Assembly (NCBI GenBank): GCA_023411795.1
Contig: JAEYOK010000045.1
Location: 124,001 to 188,000 of the forward strand
Length of the DNA: 64,000 nt
DNA from: Bacillota bacterium
GTDB lineage: Bacteria > Bacillota > Clostridia > DSM-8532
Reading direction: 5' to 3'
Shown: in pieces, positions 34,484-43,274 of the stretch
Position numbering within the stretch: the first letter of the stretch is position 1
How the letters are laid out: every line of letters begins with the position of its first letter
The notes under the pieces: model-generated
What the model was told of the DNA's origin: nothing
The model's input: only the letters and a program-made list of their open reading frames with translations
Databases searched by the model: none
Position numbers and translations under genes: made by a program

Positions 34484-34501
34484 AATACTTACAGATTTTT
34501 G

Positions 34502-34765
34502 TTAGAGCGCTACATTATTTAGACTTCCTGACATAATTCTTACTTCAACTGTGTGGGTTAAAATATCGGTATAGCTGTAAGAAACCATCCTGGAGGAGTT
34601 AAACTCATTCTCGAAGCATACTGTAAAGATGCTCGGGTAAGCATTTTCTACTATGCCTTCCCTGACAAATGTCTTCTTGCGCCCTTTGTTGGCTTTAAGC
34701 TGAATCCTTTTACCAACACAGCCTTCCAGTTCCTTTCGGATCTGTGATATAGAATTTCTATCCAT
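34502..34765 (-). CDS. veg: Veg protein (DUF1021)
   Basis: An 87-residue protein with the Veg motifs IRKELEGCVGKRIQLKANKGRKKTFVREGIVENAYPSIFTVCF and SYSYTDILTHTVEV. In B. subtilis Veg is a small, highly expressed protein that promotes biofilm matrix gene expression, and veg lies close to ispE. The ATG follows GAGGTGG. Two tandem strong promoters precede it, matching the exceptional strength known for the B. subtilis veg promoter. Confidence 0.92.
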   Translation of the reverse strand: MDRNSISQIRKELEGCVGKRIQLKANKGRKKTFVREGIVENAYPSIFTVCFENEFNSSRMVSYSYTDILTHTVEVRIMSGSLNNVAL

Positions 34766-34793
34766 ACTACCACCTCAAAACTCACTGGATAAA

Positions 34794-34823
34794 ATTATAT
34801 CACAATTTGTCGCCCCTTGTCAA
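34794..34823 (-). promoter_or_regulatory. Proximal SigA promoter of veg
   Basis: Perfect TTGACA (34823-34818) and perfect TATAAT (34799-34794) with an 18-base spacer and an extended TGTGA before the -10 box; the start site lies about 20 bases upstream of the veg ATG. Confidence 0.85.
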
Positions 34824-34834
34824 TGAAGATAAAT

Positions 34835-34864
34835 ATTATACATAGGTCAACTTTATTTTGTCAA
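34835..34864 (-). promoter_or_regulatory. Distal SigA promoter of veg
   Basis: A second perfect pair, TTGACA (34864-34859) and TATAAT (34840-34835), also with an 18-base spacer, located 41 bases upstream of the proximal promoter. Confidence 0.8.
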
Positions 34865-34955
34865 GCACTAATTTAGTAATTTATGATGTTATTATATAGT
34901 ATTATTCCACGTTTTGGATCTTTTATTATCCTACTTACAAATAAGCCTTTATTTT

Positions 34956-37178
34956 TTATTGATTACTGTCAATTTGAGGCCGGAGAATAACAGCACCCAG
35001 AGGAGGGATTTGAAGCGTCATTGAGTATGGTTTTTGGTGCATGGGTTTTTCTTCATATGGAATAGGTTCAGTATTAAGTACATTGCTACCACCGTATTTT
35101 TCAGCATCAGTGTTGAAAATCTCCACATATGTTGTTTTAAGCGGCGCGCCCATTCGATAGCTTTCATGGGTTTCCGGAGTAAAATTGAATATAAAAATCA
35201 ACATATCACGCCAGTCTTTCCCTTTTCTTATAAAGGATATTATCGAATGCTCGGTATCGTTACAGTCAATTAGCTCAAAGCCTTCAGTACTGAAATCCTG
35301 CTCATATAAGGCTTTTTCTGTTTTATAGAGATGGTTTAAGTCTGACACACAAAGGCTCATTTTTTCGTGCATAGGATAATTTAGGAGGTGCCAATCAAGA
35401 CTCTCTTTATACTTCCATTCGATAAACTGACCAAACTCACTGCCCATAAAAAGGAGCTTCTTTCCCGGATGGGCAAAAAAGTAGCTGTAAGCACAACGAA
35501 GACCTGCAAATTGCTGCCAATAGTCTCCTGGCATCTTGCTAAGCATTGAACATTTGCCATGGACAACCTCATCATGGGAAAGTACTAATATGAAATTTTC
35601 GCTCCAAGCATACATAAAGGAAAAGGTTAAAAGGTTCTGGTTATACTTGCGGTATATTGGGTCAAGACTGACATACTTTAGAAAATCGTTCATCCAGCCC
35701 ATGTTCCATTTGTGGGAAAAACCTAAGCCCCCGTCATGAACGGGTTTTGTCACCATCGGCCATGATGTGGACTCTTCGGCTATCATCATCACATTGGGAA
35801 AATAATTATATACAACTGAGTTTAGCTGCTTGATAAATTCTGCGGCTTCAAGATTTTCGCGACCGCCGTTTTTGTTAGGAATCCATTGTCCGGGCTCTCT
35901 GCAATAATCAAGGTAAAGCATGGACGCCACAGCGTCCACCCTAAGACCGTCTATATGAAATTGATCAAACCAATAAACAGCATTGGCGATAAGGAAGTTT
36001 TTGACCTCACTACGGCCATAGTTAAAAACATGAGTGCCCCATCCGATATGCTCGCCCATTCTTTTATCCTCGTGCTCATAAAGGGCTGTACCATCGAATC
36101 TGGCAAGTCCGTGACCATCTTTAGGGAAATGGGCCGGAACCCAGTCTAAAATGATTCCAAGGCCATTTTTATGGCATGTATCAACGAAATATTTAAAGTC
36201 CTCCGGAGTTCCATACCGACTTGTGGTTGCATAGTATCCGGTCACCTGATAACCCCATGAGCCATCAAAAGGATGCTCCATAATTGGCAAAAGCTCAAGA
36301 TGGGTGTAGCCCATTTTTTTTGCGTAAGGAATCAAAGTCTCGGCAAGATACCTATAGGAGTATGGCTTAAATCCGGTTTCAGATTCAGGGGCATCATCGG
36401 GTTCCTGCTTCCAGGAGCCTAAATGAACCTCATAAATATTGACCGGTTTATTAAAAGTACTCTCATTCTGCCTGTTTTCCATCCATTGAGTATCGGACCA
36501 ATCAAAATTGTCTGTGTCATAGACAATAGAAGCAGTCTGAGGTGGTTTTTCTGCATATAGAGCATAGGGATCGGCCTTGGTATATATTTCTCCTGAGGGT
36601 GTTATTACTTCATATTTATATAGGTCCCCTTTTGTAAGACCGGGAATAAAAAGCTCCCAAACTCCGCTGCTGCCAATCATACGCATCTGGTGAATACGGC
36701 CATCCCATTGGTTAAAAGAGCCTACCACACTGACCCGCTTGGCAGAAGGAGCCCACACTACAAATGAAGCACCTTTTACGTTTTCATGCTCACATAGATG
36801 GCATCCCATCTTTTCATAAATGCGATGATTGTTTCCCTGATTAAATAAGTATAAATCATAATCAGAAATAGTTGGCCAGAACGAATAAGGGTCCATAACG
36901 GTATAGGTAATATTATCATAAGTAGTATGAATCAGTTCATAGGTGAAGGCTTTCTTTCTATCTGGTATAATCCGCTCGAATAAACCTCTCTCGTCAATTC
37001 GATCCATTTGAAAGGTTTCTTTGGAATCTCTTTCTTTTATTAAAATGCTTTTTGAGAAAGGATTGTATACTCGCACAACAATCTCTTCATTCTCGATATG
37101 CATACCTAACATTGCGTGAGGGTCTTTATCTATACCTCTGAAGAGATTATCAAACCGGGATTTTCCTTCTGTACTCAT
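34956..37178 (-). CDS. glgB: 1,4-alpha-glucan branching enzyme
   Basis: A 740-residue enzyme that creates alpha-1,6 branches in glycogen. An N-terminal CBM48/beta-sandwich region (KGASFVVWAPSAKRVSVVGSFNQWDGRIHQM) precedes the GH13 barrel with DGLRVDAVASMLYLDY (nucleophile Asp), MIAEESTSWP (acid/base Glu) and LSHDEVVHGK (transition-state Asp). The C-terminal beta domain is complete. Two in-frame ATGs compete: 37178 is 9 bases from GGAGG and preferred; 37184 is 3 bases away. No other glycogen gene is adjacent. Confidence 0.95.
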   Translation of the reverse strand: MSTEGKSRFDNLFRGIDKDPHAMLGMHIENEEIVVRVYNPFSKSILIKERDSKETFQMDRIDERGLFERIIPDRKKAFTYELIHTTYDNITYTVMDPYSFWPTISDYDLYLFNQGNNHRIYEKMGCHLCEHENVKGASFVVWAPSAKRVSVVGSFNQWDGRIHQMRMIGSSGVWELFIPGLTKGDLYKYEVITPSGEIYTKADPYALYAEKPPQTASIVYDTDNFDWSDTQWMENRQNESTFNKPVNIYEVHLGSWKQEPDDAPESETGFKPYSYRYLAETLIPYAKKMGYTHLELLPIMEHPFDGSWGYQVTGYYATTSRYGTPEDFKYFVDTCHKNGLGIILDWVPAHFPKDGHGLARFDGTALYEHEDKRMGEHIGWGTHVFNYGRSEVKNFLIANAVYWFDQFHIDGLRVDAVASMLYLDYCREPGQWIPNKNGGRENLEAAEFIKQLNSVVYNYFPNVMMIAEESTSWPMVTKPVHDGGLGFSHKWNMGWMNDFLKYVSLDPIYRKYNQNLLTFSFMYAWSENFILVLSHDEVVHGKCSMLSKMPGDYWQQFAGLRCAYSYFFAHPGKKLLFMGSEFGQFIEWKYKESLDWHLLNYPMHEKMSLCVSDLNHLYKTEKALYEQDFSTEGFELIDCNDTEHSIISFIRKGKDWRDMLIFIFNFTPETHESYRMGAPLKTTYVEIFNTDAEKYGGSNVLNTEPIPYEEKPMHQKPYSMTLQIPPLGAVILRPQIDSNQ

Positions 37179-37289
37179 GAACATAAACCTCCATCACACC
37201 GATATTATACTATACTGATTATAACAATTATAGCATACTTTCATTTTATTCCTTATTGTGGTAATGTAATGAATATGGGGGTGGTTCAA

Positions 37290-37667
37290 TTGGAAAACAA
37301 TATTTCAAAACACCCAAACGCTAGAAACGGACCCGATATTATTTTAAGAGTGCTGGATATCGGGAGTGTCATTCTCTGGGGATTCCTTATTGTAAACCTT
37401 GTTATCATTTTACTGGCAAAACCCCTAGGAGAAACATTTTTCGACCGCCTGCTTAATATAAGCGTCAGGGACTATTGGGATACGGCCATTTTGCAGATTG
37501 CTCTTTTTCTATCATTATTCCAGCTTGTACTTAGTATTGTATCATTGTATTTAAATTCAAAAAGATTAAAACGAAAGAATGACAGAATCAGGATATCAAT
37601 TATTGTTTCAATATTTGGTTCCCTGGCTATTTGCCTTTACTTAACATTATTCCTCTATCTAACGTAA
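37290..37667 (+). CDS. Small membrane protein, three predicted TM segments
   Basis: I do not recognise this protein. From the preferred TTG start it has 125 residues: a polar N-terminus, then hydrophobic segments VILWGFLIVNLVIILLA, AILQIALFLSLFQLVLSIVSLYL and ISIIVSIFGSLAICLYLTLFLYL, with a basic loop (NSKRLKRKNDRIR) before the last. GGGGGTGG six bases upstream supports TTG 37290 over in-frame ATGs at 37269 and 37275. It is divergent from glgB. No function is proposed. Confidence 0.65.
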   Translation: MENNISKHPNARNGPDIILRVLDIGSVILWGFLIVNLVIILLAKPLGETFFDRLLNISVRDYWDTAILQIALFLSLFQLVLSIVSLYLNSKRLKRKNDRIRISIIVSIFGSLAICLYLTLFLYLT

Positions 37668-37695
37668 ATGACTTTGATTAAGCAAATAGTTATTA

Positions 37696-37825
37696 AGCGG
37701 CGTGCCTGCATACGATTTACATGCGAACAGACGAAATCTCATTTCGTCTTGGATTAGCGTAGCGAGCGCGACTAGAAAACTGGACGTTTGACCGGAGCGC
37801 TAAATCGTTGTAGGCCACAGCCGCT
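37696..37825. repeat. MITE-like palindromic element, copy B
   Basis: The ends match in inverted orientation (agcgg...gcctgcatacgattta on the left; taaatcgttgtaggc...ccgct on the right). Inside is a 21-base hairpin (agacgaaat-ctc-atttcgtct, 37730-37750). The left and right ends are nearly identical to those of the element at 52.2-52.4 kb read on the other strand, while the interior differs. It contains no gene and lies between two oppositely facing genes. Confidence 0.8.
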
Positions 37826-37843
37826 AAACTTATTGTAAAGGGA

Positions 37844-40165
37844 TTATTTTTTTAACAATTTATAGTTAGTTAGCGTCCGGTAGATAAAAGCCACTGCCTC
37901 TGCTTTTGTAGTGTATGTTTTCAAGGATAATATCTGGCCGCTTTTACCTGTAATAATCTTCTCTCCCACAAAAGAAGCCATAATATTTAAGTCTTCAGGA
38001 GCAATTTGACTATAATCATTAAATGCTTCCAATACACTCGTGTTATGAGAAATAATCGGCAGACCGGCATTTGCTAATGCACTGTTTAACATGAGTATAA
38101 TCTCCTGCCTTGTAACTGTTTTATTGGGATAAATTTTACCATTCACATCAGTGTAGAGCATACCTGCTTTAATTGCTGCCATTATGTCCTTGTAGTAAAT
38201 ATGGTTAGGGGTAATGTCAGCAGGAGGTAAAAGCCTTGAGTTATCATAAGGAATATTAAAACTTTTTATTATCATGCTGGCCAATTGACCTCTTGTTATT
38301 AGATTCTGAGGGTGAAAATTACCATCCGATGCATTTTCAAATGCACCTAGACCCTGTAGTGTATATATTGATTCATGAGCCCATTGATATGAGGCAATAT
38401 CTTTATAAAGTACTTTTGCCGGTGTTTTTATTGAAAGGCCGGCAGCTTTAGATTCACCGGAAATATTATAAGCAAGGACTTCATAATAGACATGCCCCCC
38501 TTCAATGGGTGAGCTATCTGTATAGTTCTCTACATCCCTTTCTACAGAGCCTATTAAGGTTCTTTTCATGGTTTCGCCTGTCCTTACAGAACGATAAATA
38601 TTATAGCCATCTTCCTTTTCGGTTATGTCCTCCCATGTCAGAGTGAGCCTTTTATAACCAACATGCTGTGCTTGTAAGTTCCTGGGGGCCTCAGGAGCTG
38701 AACCGAAAAAGTGAAGTTCAGGGCCGATAGTTTCTAGGCCTCCATTATTAGCCCTAATTCTGAAAAAGTATTCCGTATTAGCAGAAAAACCAATACGAGC
38801 AGCTAAAGTTCCTTTTGAAATAGATTTTAGTTCGGCCCATTGACTGTTTATATCCTTACGATATTCAAGTGTATATGTGTTGTTGGCAGGCACATAGCTT
38901 TTACTAAAGAGCGATAAATACCCCTCGTTTATTGTGTATACCGGTTCACCCGGATTATCAGGGTATGAATTTATTACAGTCTCTTCTTTTGTAAAAGAGG
39001 AAAAAGCGCTATCTCCTCTAATAGCCCTTATTTTATACGTATATGTCATTCCGCTTACACTACTCTTATCAGAATAACTATCAGTATTTTTAGGTGCTAT
39101 AGCTATTAGCTCCCATGTCAAAGATGTTTTTCTCCATATCTCAAATCCGGTTTCGTCTTCATAGGGATATTCCCATGCCAAAGCAATACAATCAGAGGCA
39201 AGAGCATTGGCTGATAAATTGACCGGGGTTGGGAGAGCTTCCGGTTTTAAACTAATACTGTCCGTATACTCCGATTTATATCCGTTCTTAGAGAGCATAT
39301 ACAACCTGTAAGTATATGTTTTTCCCGTTTGAAGCATTCTATCCACATAGCTGTCACTTGTGCCGGAATAAATAGTGACATAGCCAAATTCAGAATCCTG
39401 TCTTTCAATAAAGACTTTATTATCTCCAAGAGATGAAATATCCCATTCAAGTTTAATTGTGTTATTTGAAAGCGCATGTGCCCACAAATTAGTAGTAAGA
39501 GGGAACAATGTGCGGGTGCTTAATCCTCCCATATGAGGAATATATGAAGAAAATCTTTCCTTTGAAAATTGAGTTCTAATACGATAGTAATAGGCTGTAT
39601 CGGAAGCAACATCCAAATCCCTATAAGTGTCCTCGGTAATAGGCAGAGTTGCAATATTTTCCCATGTACTATAATTCATTTGGCGTCTTTCAACAATTAT
39701 TTTGTAATCCGGTATTTTTGTGGAAGGGATTATTGGCGTGGACCATTCTAAATCTACATGGTCACTATAAGCATGAGTTATAGAAAAGTCGGTAGGATAA
39801 AGGATAATCGCCTCAACCTGTGATGTGTATTCACTGTAATTATTGCTATAATAGGTTCGCGCCCTGTATGTATAAGTATGTCCATTGGAAATATTATAGT
39901 CTTTATATTCTGTGAGTGTTTTATTAAGCGTAGCAATAGGATAAAAGTTATCCTGGTCAATACTTCTCTCAATAATGGTATATGAAAAAGTATCGTTTGG
40001 AATCTCCCAAACTAAATGAACATAATTTGAGTAAACATAGCCTTTAAAATTTTTCGGAACTGATAGCGTCAATGCGTTAGCCTTATTTAATTGTAATAAT
40101 CCTGTACATGGTATTAACAGAACTGCAATTAGGAATATTACTATTATTCTTTTTGCCTTTATCAA
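37844..40165 (-). CDS. Secreted FN3-repeat protein with three SLH domains
   Basis: A 773-residue exported protein: signal peptide (IIVIFLIAVLLIPCTGLLQLNKANA), about six fibronectin type III domains (typical starts SNYVHLVWEIP, SDHVDLEWSTP, NNTIKLEWDIS, SDCIALAWEYP, YKRLTLTWEDI; the fifth is degenerate), then three S-layer homology domains (YQWAHESIYTLQGLGAF..., IYYKDIMAAIKAGML..., EDLNIMASFVGEKIITG...). SLH domains anchor proteins to pyruvylated wall polymer; FN3 repeats act as spacers or ligand modules. No catalytic domain is present. GGGGGT followed by 7 bases favours the TTG at 40165 over the upstream ATG at 40180. Confidence 0.87.
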   Translation of the reverse strand: MIKAKRIIVIFLIAVLLIPCTGLLQLNKANALTLSVPKNFKGYVYSNYVHLVWEIPNDTFSYTIIERSIDQDNFYPIATLNKTLTEYKDYNISNGHTYTYRARTYYSNNYSEYTSQVEAIILYPTDFSITHAYSDHVDLEWSTPIIPSTKIPDYKIIVERRQMNYSTWENIATLPITEDTYRDLDVASDTAYYYRIRTQFSKERFSSYIPHMGGLSTRTLFPLTTNLWAHALSNNTIKLEWDISSLGDNKVFIERQDSEFGYVTIYSGTSDSYVDRMLQTGKTYTYRLYMLSKNGYKSEYTDSISLKPEALPTPVNLSANALASDCIALAWEYPYEDETGFEIWRKTSLTWELIAIAPKNTDSYSDKSSVSGMTYTYKIRAIRGDSAFSSFTKEETVINSYPDNPGEPVYTINEGYLSLFSKSYVPANNTYTLEYRKDINSQWAELKSISKGTLAARIGFSANTEYFFRIRANNGGLETIGPELHFFGSAPEAPRNLQAQHVGYKRLTLTWEDITEKEDGYNIYRSVRTGETMKRTLIGSVERDVENYTDSSPIEGGHVYYEVLAYNISGESKAAGLSIKTPAKVLYKDIASYQWAHESIYTLQGLGAFENASDGNFHPQNLITRGQLASMIIKSFNIPYDNSRLLPPADITPNHIYYKDIMAAIKAGMLYTDVNGKIYPNKTVTRQEIILMLNSALANAGLPIISHNTSVLEAFNDYSQIAPEDLNIMASFVGEKIITGKSGQILSLKTYTTKAEAVAFIYRTLTNYKLLKK

Positions 40166-40216
40166 AATCACTACCCCCATAATTAATATATCAATTAATC
40201 TATCGGCAAAAAAAGA

Positions 40217-40234
40217 GCCGGTAATGATACCGGC
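40217..40234 (-). terminator. Terminator hairpin in the leader of the FN3/SLH gene
   Basis: gccggta-atga-taccggc is a perfect 7-base-pair hairpin, followed on the minus strand by TCTTTTTTTG. It lies about 50 bases upstream of the FN3/SLH start codon, with no minus-strand gene between it and the divergent DUF1385 gene. It may be a leader attenuator or the end of a short RNA. Confidence 0.65.
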
Positions 40235-40313
40235 AAGTAAAGGGGGTCAAAATGTATTGTGAGGTCATTTAAAGTATTCTCTTTTATTTTCATTTTATAC
40301 AAGGAAATAAGAT

Positions 40314-40342
40314 TTGTTCTCCGGCGTGGGTTTATGTATAAT
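40314..40342 (+). promoter_or_regulatory. Promoter of DUF1385-prmC
   Basis: TTGTTC (40314-40319) and a perfect TATAAT (40337-40342) with a 17-base spacer lie about 85 bases upstream of the DUF1385 start. Confidence 0.6.
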
Positions 40343-40424
40343 AAGGCTATGAAGATTGAATTAGACCGTAACATTTATACGGGAAATTTTCTCAATATAA
40401 AATAATAAAGGCATAGGTATTATA

Positions 40425-41414
40425 ATGGATAAAGAAATTTGGATCAAACCTAAGGTTTGTAGTAATATTGGCGGTGAGGCTCTTATTGAGGGAGTTATGA
40501 TGCGTGGTAATGATAAACTTGCCATGTCTGTCAGAAAATCCTCCGGTGAGATTTATACAGAAATTAAGCCCTCCGTTCCGATATCCAAAAAACATAAGTT
40601 TTTGGGGCTTCCCTTTATAAGAGGCGGAGTCTCTTTGATTGATTCCATGGTCGTAGGTGTTAAGGTTCTTATGGAATCAGCCGAACATGTTGATTTAGGC
40701 GAAGAAGAGGAACAGGAAAGTAAATTTGATCTCTGGATGAAAAAGAAGCTGGGGGAAAATTACTTTTCCTATATGATATATTTCTCGGTATTTATAGCTT
40801 TGCTTTTTAGCATAGGAATTTTTATGCTTTTGCCAAACCTGATTACCGGTTTATTTAGTTTTGATAAAACTACTACCGGAGGTTCTTTGTTGGCCAATTC
40901 CATAGAGGGATTGATTAGAATAAGCCTTTTTTTACTTTATGTATGGCTGGTTTCTAAAAACAAGGAAATTAAAAGGGTATTCCAGTATCATGGTGCAGAA
41001 CACAAGACTATATATGCCTACGAAAATGAAGAAGAGCTTACTGTTGAAAATGTGAAAAAACACACAAGACTGCATCCCAGATGCGGTACAACTTTTATGT
41101 TCATTGTAATTATTATAAGCATAATAGTTTTTGCTTTTGCAGGCTGGCATCACCCATTGGTTAACATGCTGCTTCGGCTTGCCCTTCTTCCTGTAATTGC
41201 CGGGATTTCCTATGAAGCATTTAAGCTTTCGGCAAGATCCAACAGCAAGCTTGTTCGCATAATCAGCCTACCCGGTCTAATGCTGCAGAAAATAACTACT
41301 CAGGAGCCCGATGATTCCATGCTGGAGGTTGCCATTGCTTCTCTTAAGGCTGTTTTAGATGTACCTGCTGAGGTATCTACCAAGACAGATACCGTACCCG
41401 AGGGAAATTTATGA
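40425..41414 (+). CDS. DUF1385 membrane protein (YqhQ family)
   Basis: A 329-residue protein with the DUF1385 start NIGGEALIEGVMMRGNDKLAMSVRK, about four to five membrane segments (for example YFSYMIYFSVFIALLFSIGIFMLLP) and the cytoplasmic motif FQYHGAEHKTIYAYE...HPRCGTTF, whose His/Glu/Cys residues suggest metal or cofactor binding. Its function is poorly defined. It overlaps prmC by 4 bases (ATGA), an arrangement common in clostridia. The ribosome site is weak. Confidence 0.88.
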   Translation: MDKEIWIKPKVCSNIGGEALIEGVMMRGNDKLAMSVRKSSGEIYTEIKPSVPISKKHKFLGLPFIRGGVSLIDSMVVGVKVLMESAEHVDLGEEEEQESKFDLWMKKKLGENYFSYMIYFSVFIALLFSIGIFMLLPNLITGLFSFDKTTTGGSLLANSIEGLIRISLFLLYVWLVSKNKEIKRVFQYHGAEHKTIYAYENEEELTVENVKKHTRLHPRCGTTFMFIVIIISIIVFAFAGWHHPLVNMLLRLALLPVIAGISYEAFKLSARSNSKLVRIISLPGLMLQKITTQEPDDSMLEVAIASLKAVLDVPAEVSTKTDTVPEGNL

Positions 41415-42301
41415 CTATAGGAGACCTGTTAAAAAAAGCAACCGGATACTTAAAAGAAAAAAACGTGGAAGACCCGTCTTTAGAGGCCGGTCTTCTTTTG
41501 TGCAGGCTTCTAGATAAGGATCAGAGTTATATTTACGCCCATACCGATCAAACACTTAATAATGAGTTGATTGATATTTACAAATCTAATATAGAAAGAC
41601 GAGGCCGCCATGAGCCTTTCGCTTACATTACAGGAGAGTGCGGATTTTTAGATTCAATATTTTATGTTAACCCACATGTCCTAATTCCCCGGGAAGAAAC
41701 CGAGCTGCTGGCTCAAGGGGCTTTATGGGCCCTTGGAAAGACTCCGGCATATTTTAATCCGCCCATACCGAGATTACCTTATAAAGATGTCTATCATGTC
41801 CTGGATGTGGGAACAGGTTCGGGTTGTATTGCTGTTAGTCTGGCAAAAGGCTGCGACTCAGTTTTGGTTGATGCTCTTGACCTTTCCATCGGTGCTTTGG
41901 ATATTGCCCGCAAAAATGCAGTGAGACACAATGTAAAAAACCGAATAAGGTTTATTAACTCCGATTTTTTAACTGATTTTGCAGCTGACAGGAAATATGA
42001 TTTAATAGTTTCCAACCCTCCATATATACCTGAAAGGGATATCCCTTTTCTTCCTGAATCGGTAAGGGAGTATGAACCTCACACAGCTTTAGTGGCAGGT
42101 GTAGACGGTCTTATGTTCTATCGTGCCCTTGCAGACAAAGCTTCGTCACTTCTTTTTGAAAAGGGAATGATTATTGTTGAATGTGGTTTTGATCAAGGCC
42201 ATAAGGTCAGCGAAATTTTTTCTGATAAAAACATGGATACTGTCATTTTAAAAGACTTGGCAGGAATCGATCGAATTGTATCCGCAATAGGTGTTTCATA
42301 A
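41411..42301 (+). CDS. prmC: Peptide chain release factor N5-glutamine methyltransferase
   Basis: A 296-residue SAM-dependent methyltransferase that methylates the GGQ glutamine of release factors. It has the helical N-terminal recognition domain, then VLDVGTGSGCIAVSLAK for SAM binding and the diagnostic catalytic VSNPPYIPERDI. The length is typical. Its ATG overlaps the DUF1385 stop by 4 bases. The release factor gene prfA, a frequent neighbour, does not follow. Confidence 0.94.
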   Translation: MTIGDLLKKATGYLKEKNVEDPSLEAGLLLCRLLDKDQSYIYAHTDQTLNNELIDIYKSNIERRGRHEPFAYITGECGFLDSIFYVNPHVLIPREETELLAQGALWALGKTPAYFNPPIPRLPYKDVYHVLDVGTGSGCIAVSLAKGCDSVLVDALDLSIGALDIARKNAVRHNVKNRIRFINSDFLTDFAADRKYDLIVSNPPYIPERDIPFLPESVREYEPHTALVAGVDGLMFYRALADKASSLLFEKGMIIVECGFDQGHKVSEIFSDKNMDTVILKDLAGIDRIVSAIGVS

Positions 42302-42449
42302 GAACTGTCCCCTTGGGTACCTCTGAAAAACATGAAAATAACGTATAAATTCCCCATTTCATGACTATACTCTCAATATGATGGGCAAAGAGTGAGCTGA
42401 ATAAATATAGCTCGTGAGAACATTATAGGATTGAAAGGGCAAGAGTATT

Positions 42450-42734
42450 ATGTCAGAACAAGTCATTAAGCAAAAGTTAGATCCTCTGGGCTTTCTTCAG
42501 AGATTTAATTCTGTAAAATTCAAGGAAGCCGCCGAGCAAATCGAAAAAGATGAATATATGAGAGAACTCACAGAAAGCATCAGAGATGCTTATATGGAAT
42601 GGCAGAACTCATTGGCAAACTATGAAACTGCTGAGGGTAAAGAAATGGTGGATTACTATGCCTATCGCATAAAAGCATCTGAAATTCGTTATGACTTCCT
42701 TCTTAAAAAGGCTAAGGAAGCCAAAGCCCAATGA
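42450..42734 (+). CDS. YaaL-family protein (DUF2508)
   Basis: A 94-residue, soluble, all-helical, charged protein resembling YaaL/DUF2508 (conserved DAYMEWQNSLANYETAEGKEMVDYYAYRIKASEIRYDFLLKKAKE). As in B. subtilis, a yaaL-like gene precedes bofA. Function is unknown. AAAGGG lies upstream of the ATG. A terminator-like hairpin separates it from bofA. Confidence 0.82.
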   Translation: MSEQVIKQKLDPLGFLQRFNSVKFKEAAEQIEKDEYMRELTESIRDAYMEWQNSLANYETAEGKEMVDYYAYRIKASEIRYDFLLKKAKEAKAQ

Positions 42735-42846
42735 ACTTTTAAGAAATAAACAATTCTTAAGAATGTTTTTGTTCCCTTGTGTATATAAATTAAGCAAGGC
42801 ATAAGGGTATAAGGATATATGAATATAACTTACTTTAAAACTGATG

Positions 42847-42891
42847 AAAACGGCTATCCCTTATGGCAATTCTGCCGGGGATAACCGTTTT
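42847..42891 (+). terminator. Intrinsic terminator after yaaL
   Basis: aaaacggctatccc pairs with ggggataaccgtttt (one mismatch), with a small inner stem ggca/tgcc, and is followed by a T run. It lies about 20 bases before bofA, so bofA probably depends on read-through or its own promoter. Confidence 0.75.
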
Positions 42892-42911
42892 TTGCAAAGG
42901 GAGTTGATTAA

Positions 42912-43175
42912 GTGGATAGAGGTCTTATTATATTAGCTTGGGTAATAGGAGTACTGATTATATTTGCTTTTGGAAAAGCTCTGCTTCTTCCTTTAAAGGT
43001 TATTCTCCGCTTGGTTATTAATGGGATTATCGGCGGAATAGTAATTCTAATAATCAATTTAATAGGCACACCTTTAGGTTTCACTTTATCACTTAACCCT
43101 GTTTCCGCGTTAATTGCCGGAATATTAGGGCTACCGGGGGTAATACTTCTTATTATACTAAAATTTCTTTTGTGA
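42912..43175 (+). CDS. bofA: Pro-sigma-K processing inhibitor BofA
   Basis: An 87-residue integral membrane protein: two to three hydrophobic segments, a conserved central NGIIGGIVILIINLIGTPLGFTLSLNPVSALIAGILGLPGVILL. In Bacillus BofA holds the SpoIVFB protease inactive in the forespore outer membrane until late sporulation. The gene starts with GTG, preceded by AAAGGGAG about 9 bases upstream. Its presence supports an endospore-former. Confidence 0.92.
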   Translation: MDRGLIILAWVIGVLIIFAFGKALLLPLKVILRLVINGIIGGIVILIINLIGTPLGFTLSLNPVSALIAGILGLPGVILLIILKFLL

Positions 43176-43274
43176 CTAGGGTAAAACATAATATTTTAGA
43201 TATAGACATATAATGAAAAGACATACCTGAAAGACATTTAATAATTGCTATATGAAGCGGGGCGGGATATTAGA

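Noticed and set aside
40235..40424. Cyclic di-GMP or other known riboswitch before the FN3/SLH gene
   Set aside because: I could not find the conserved core motifs of the riboswitch classes I know; only the terminator hairpin is supported.
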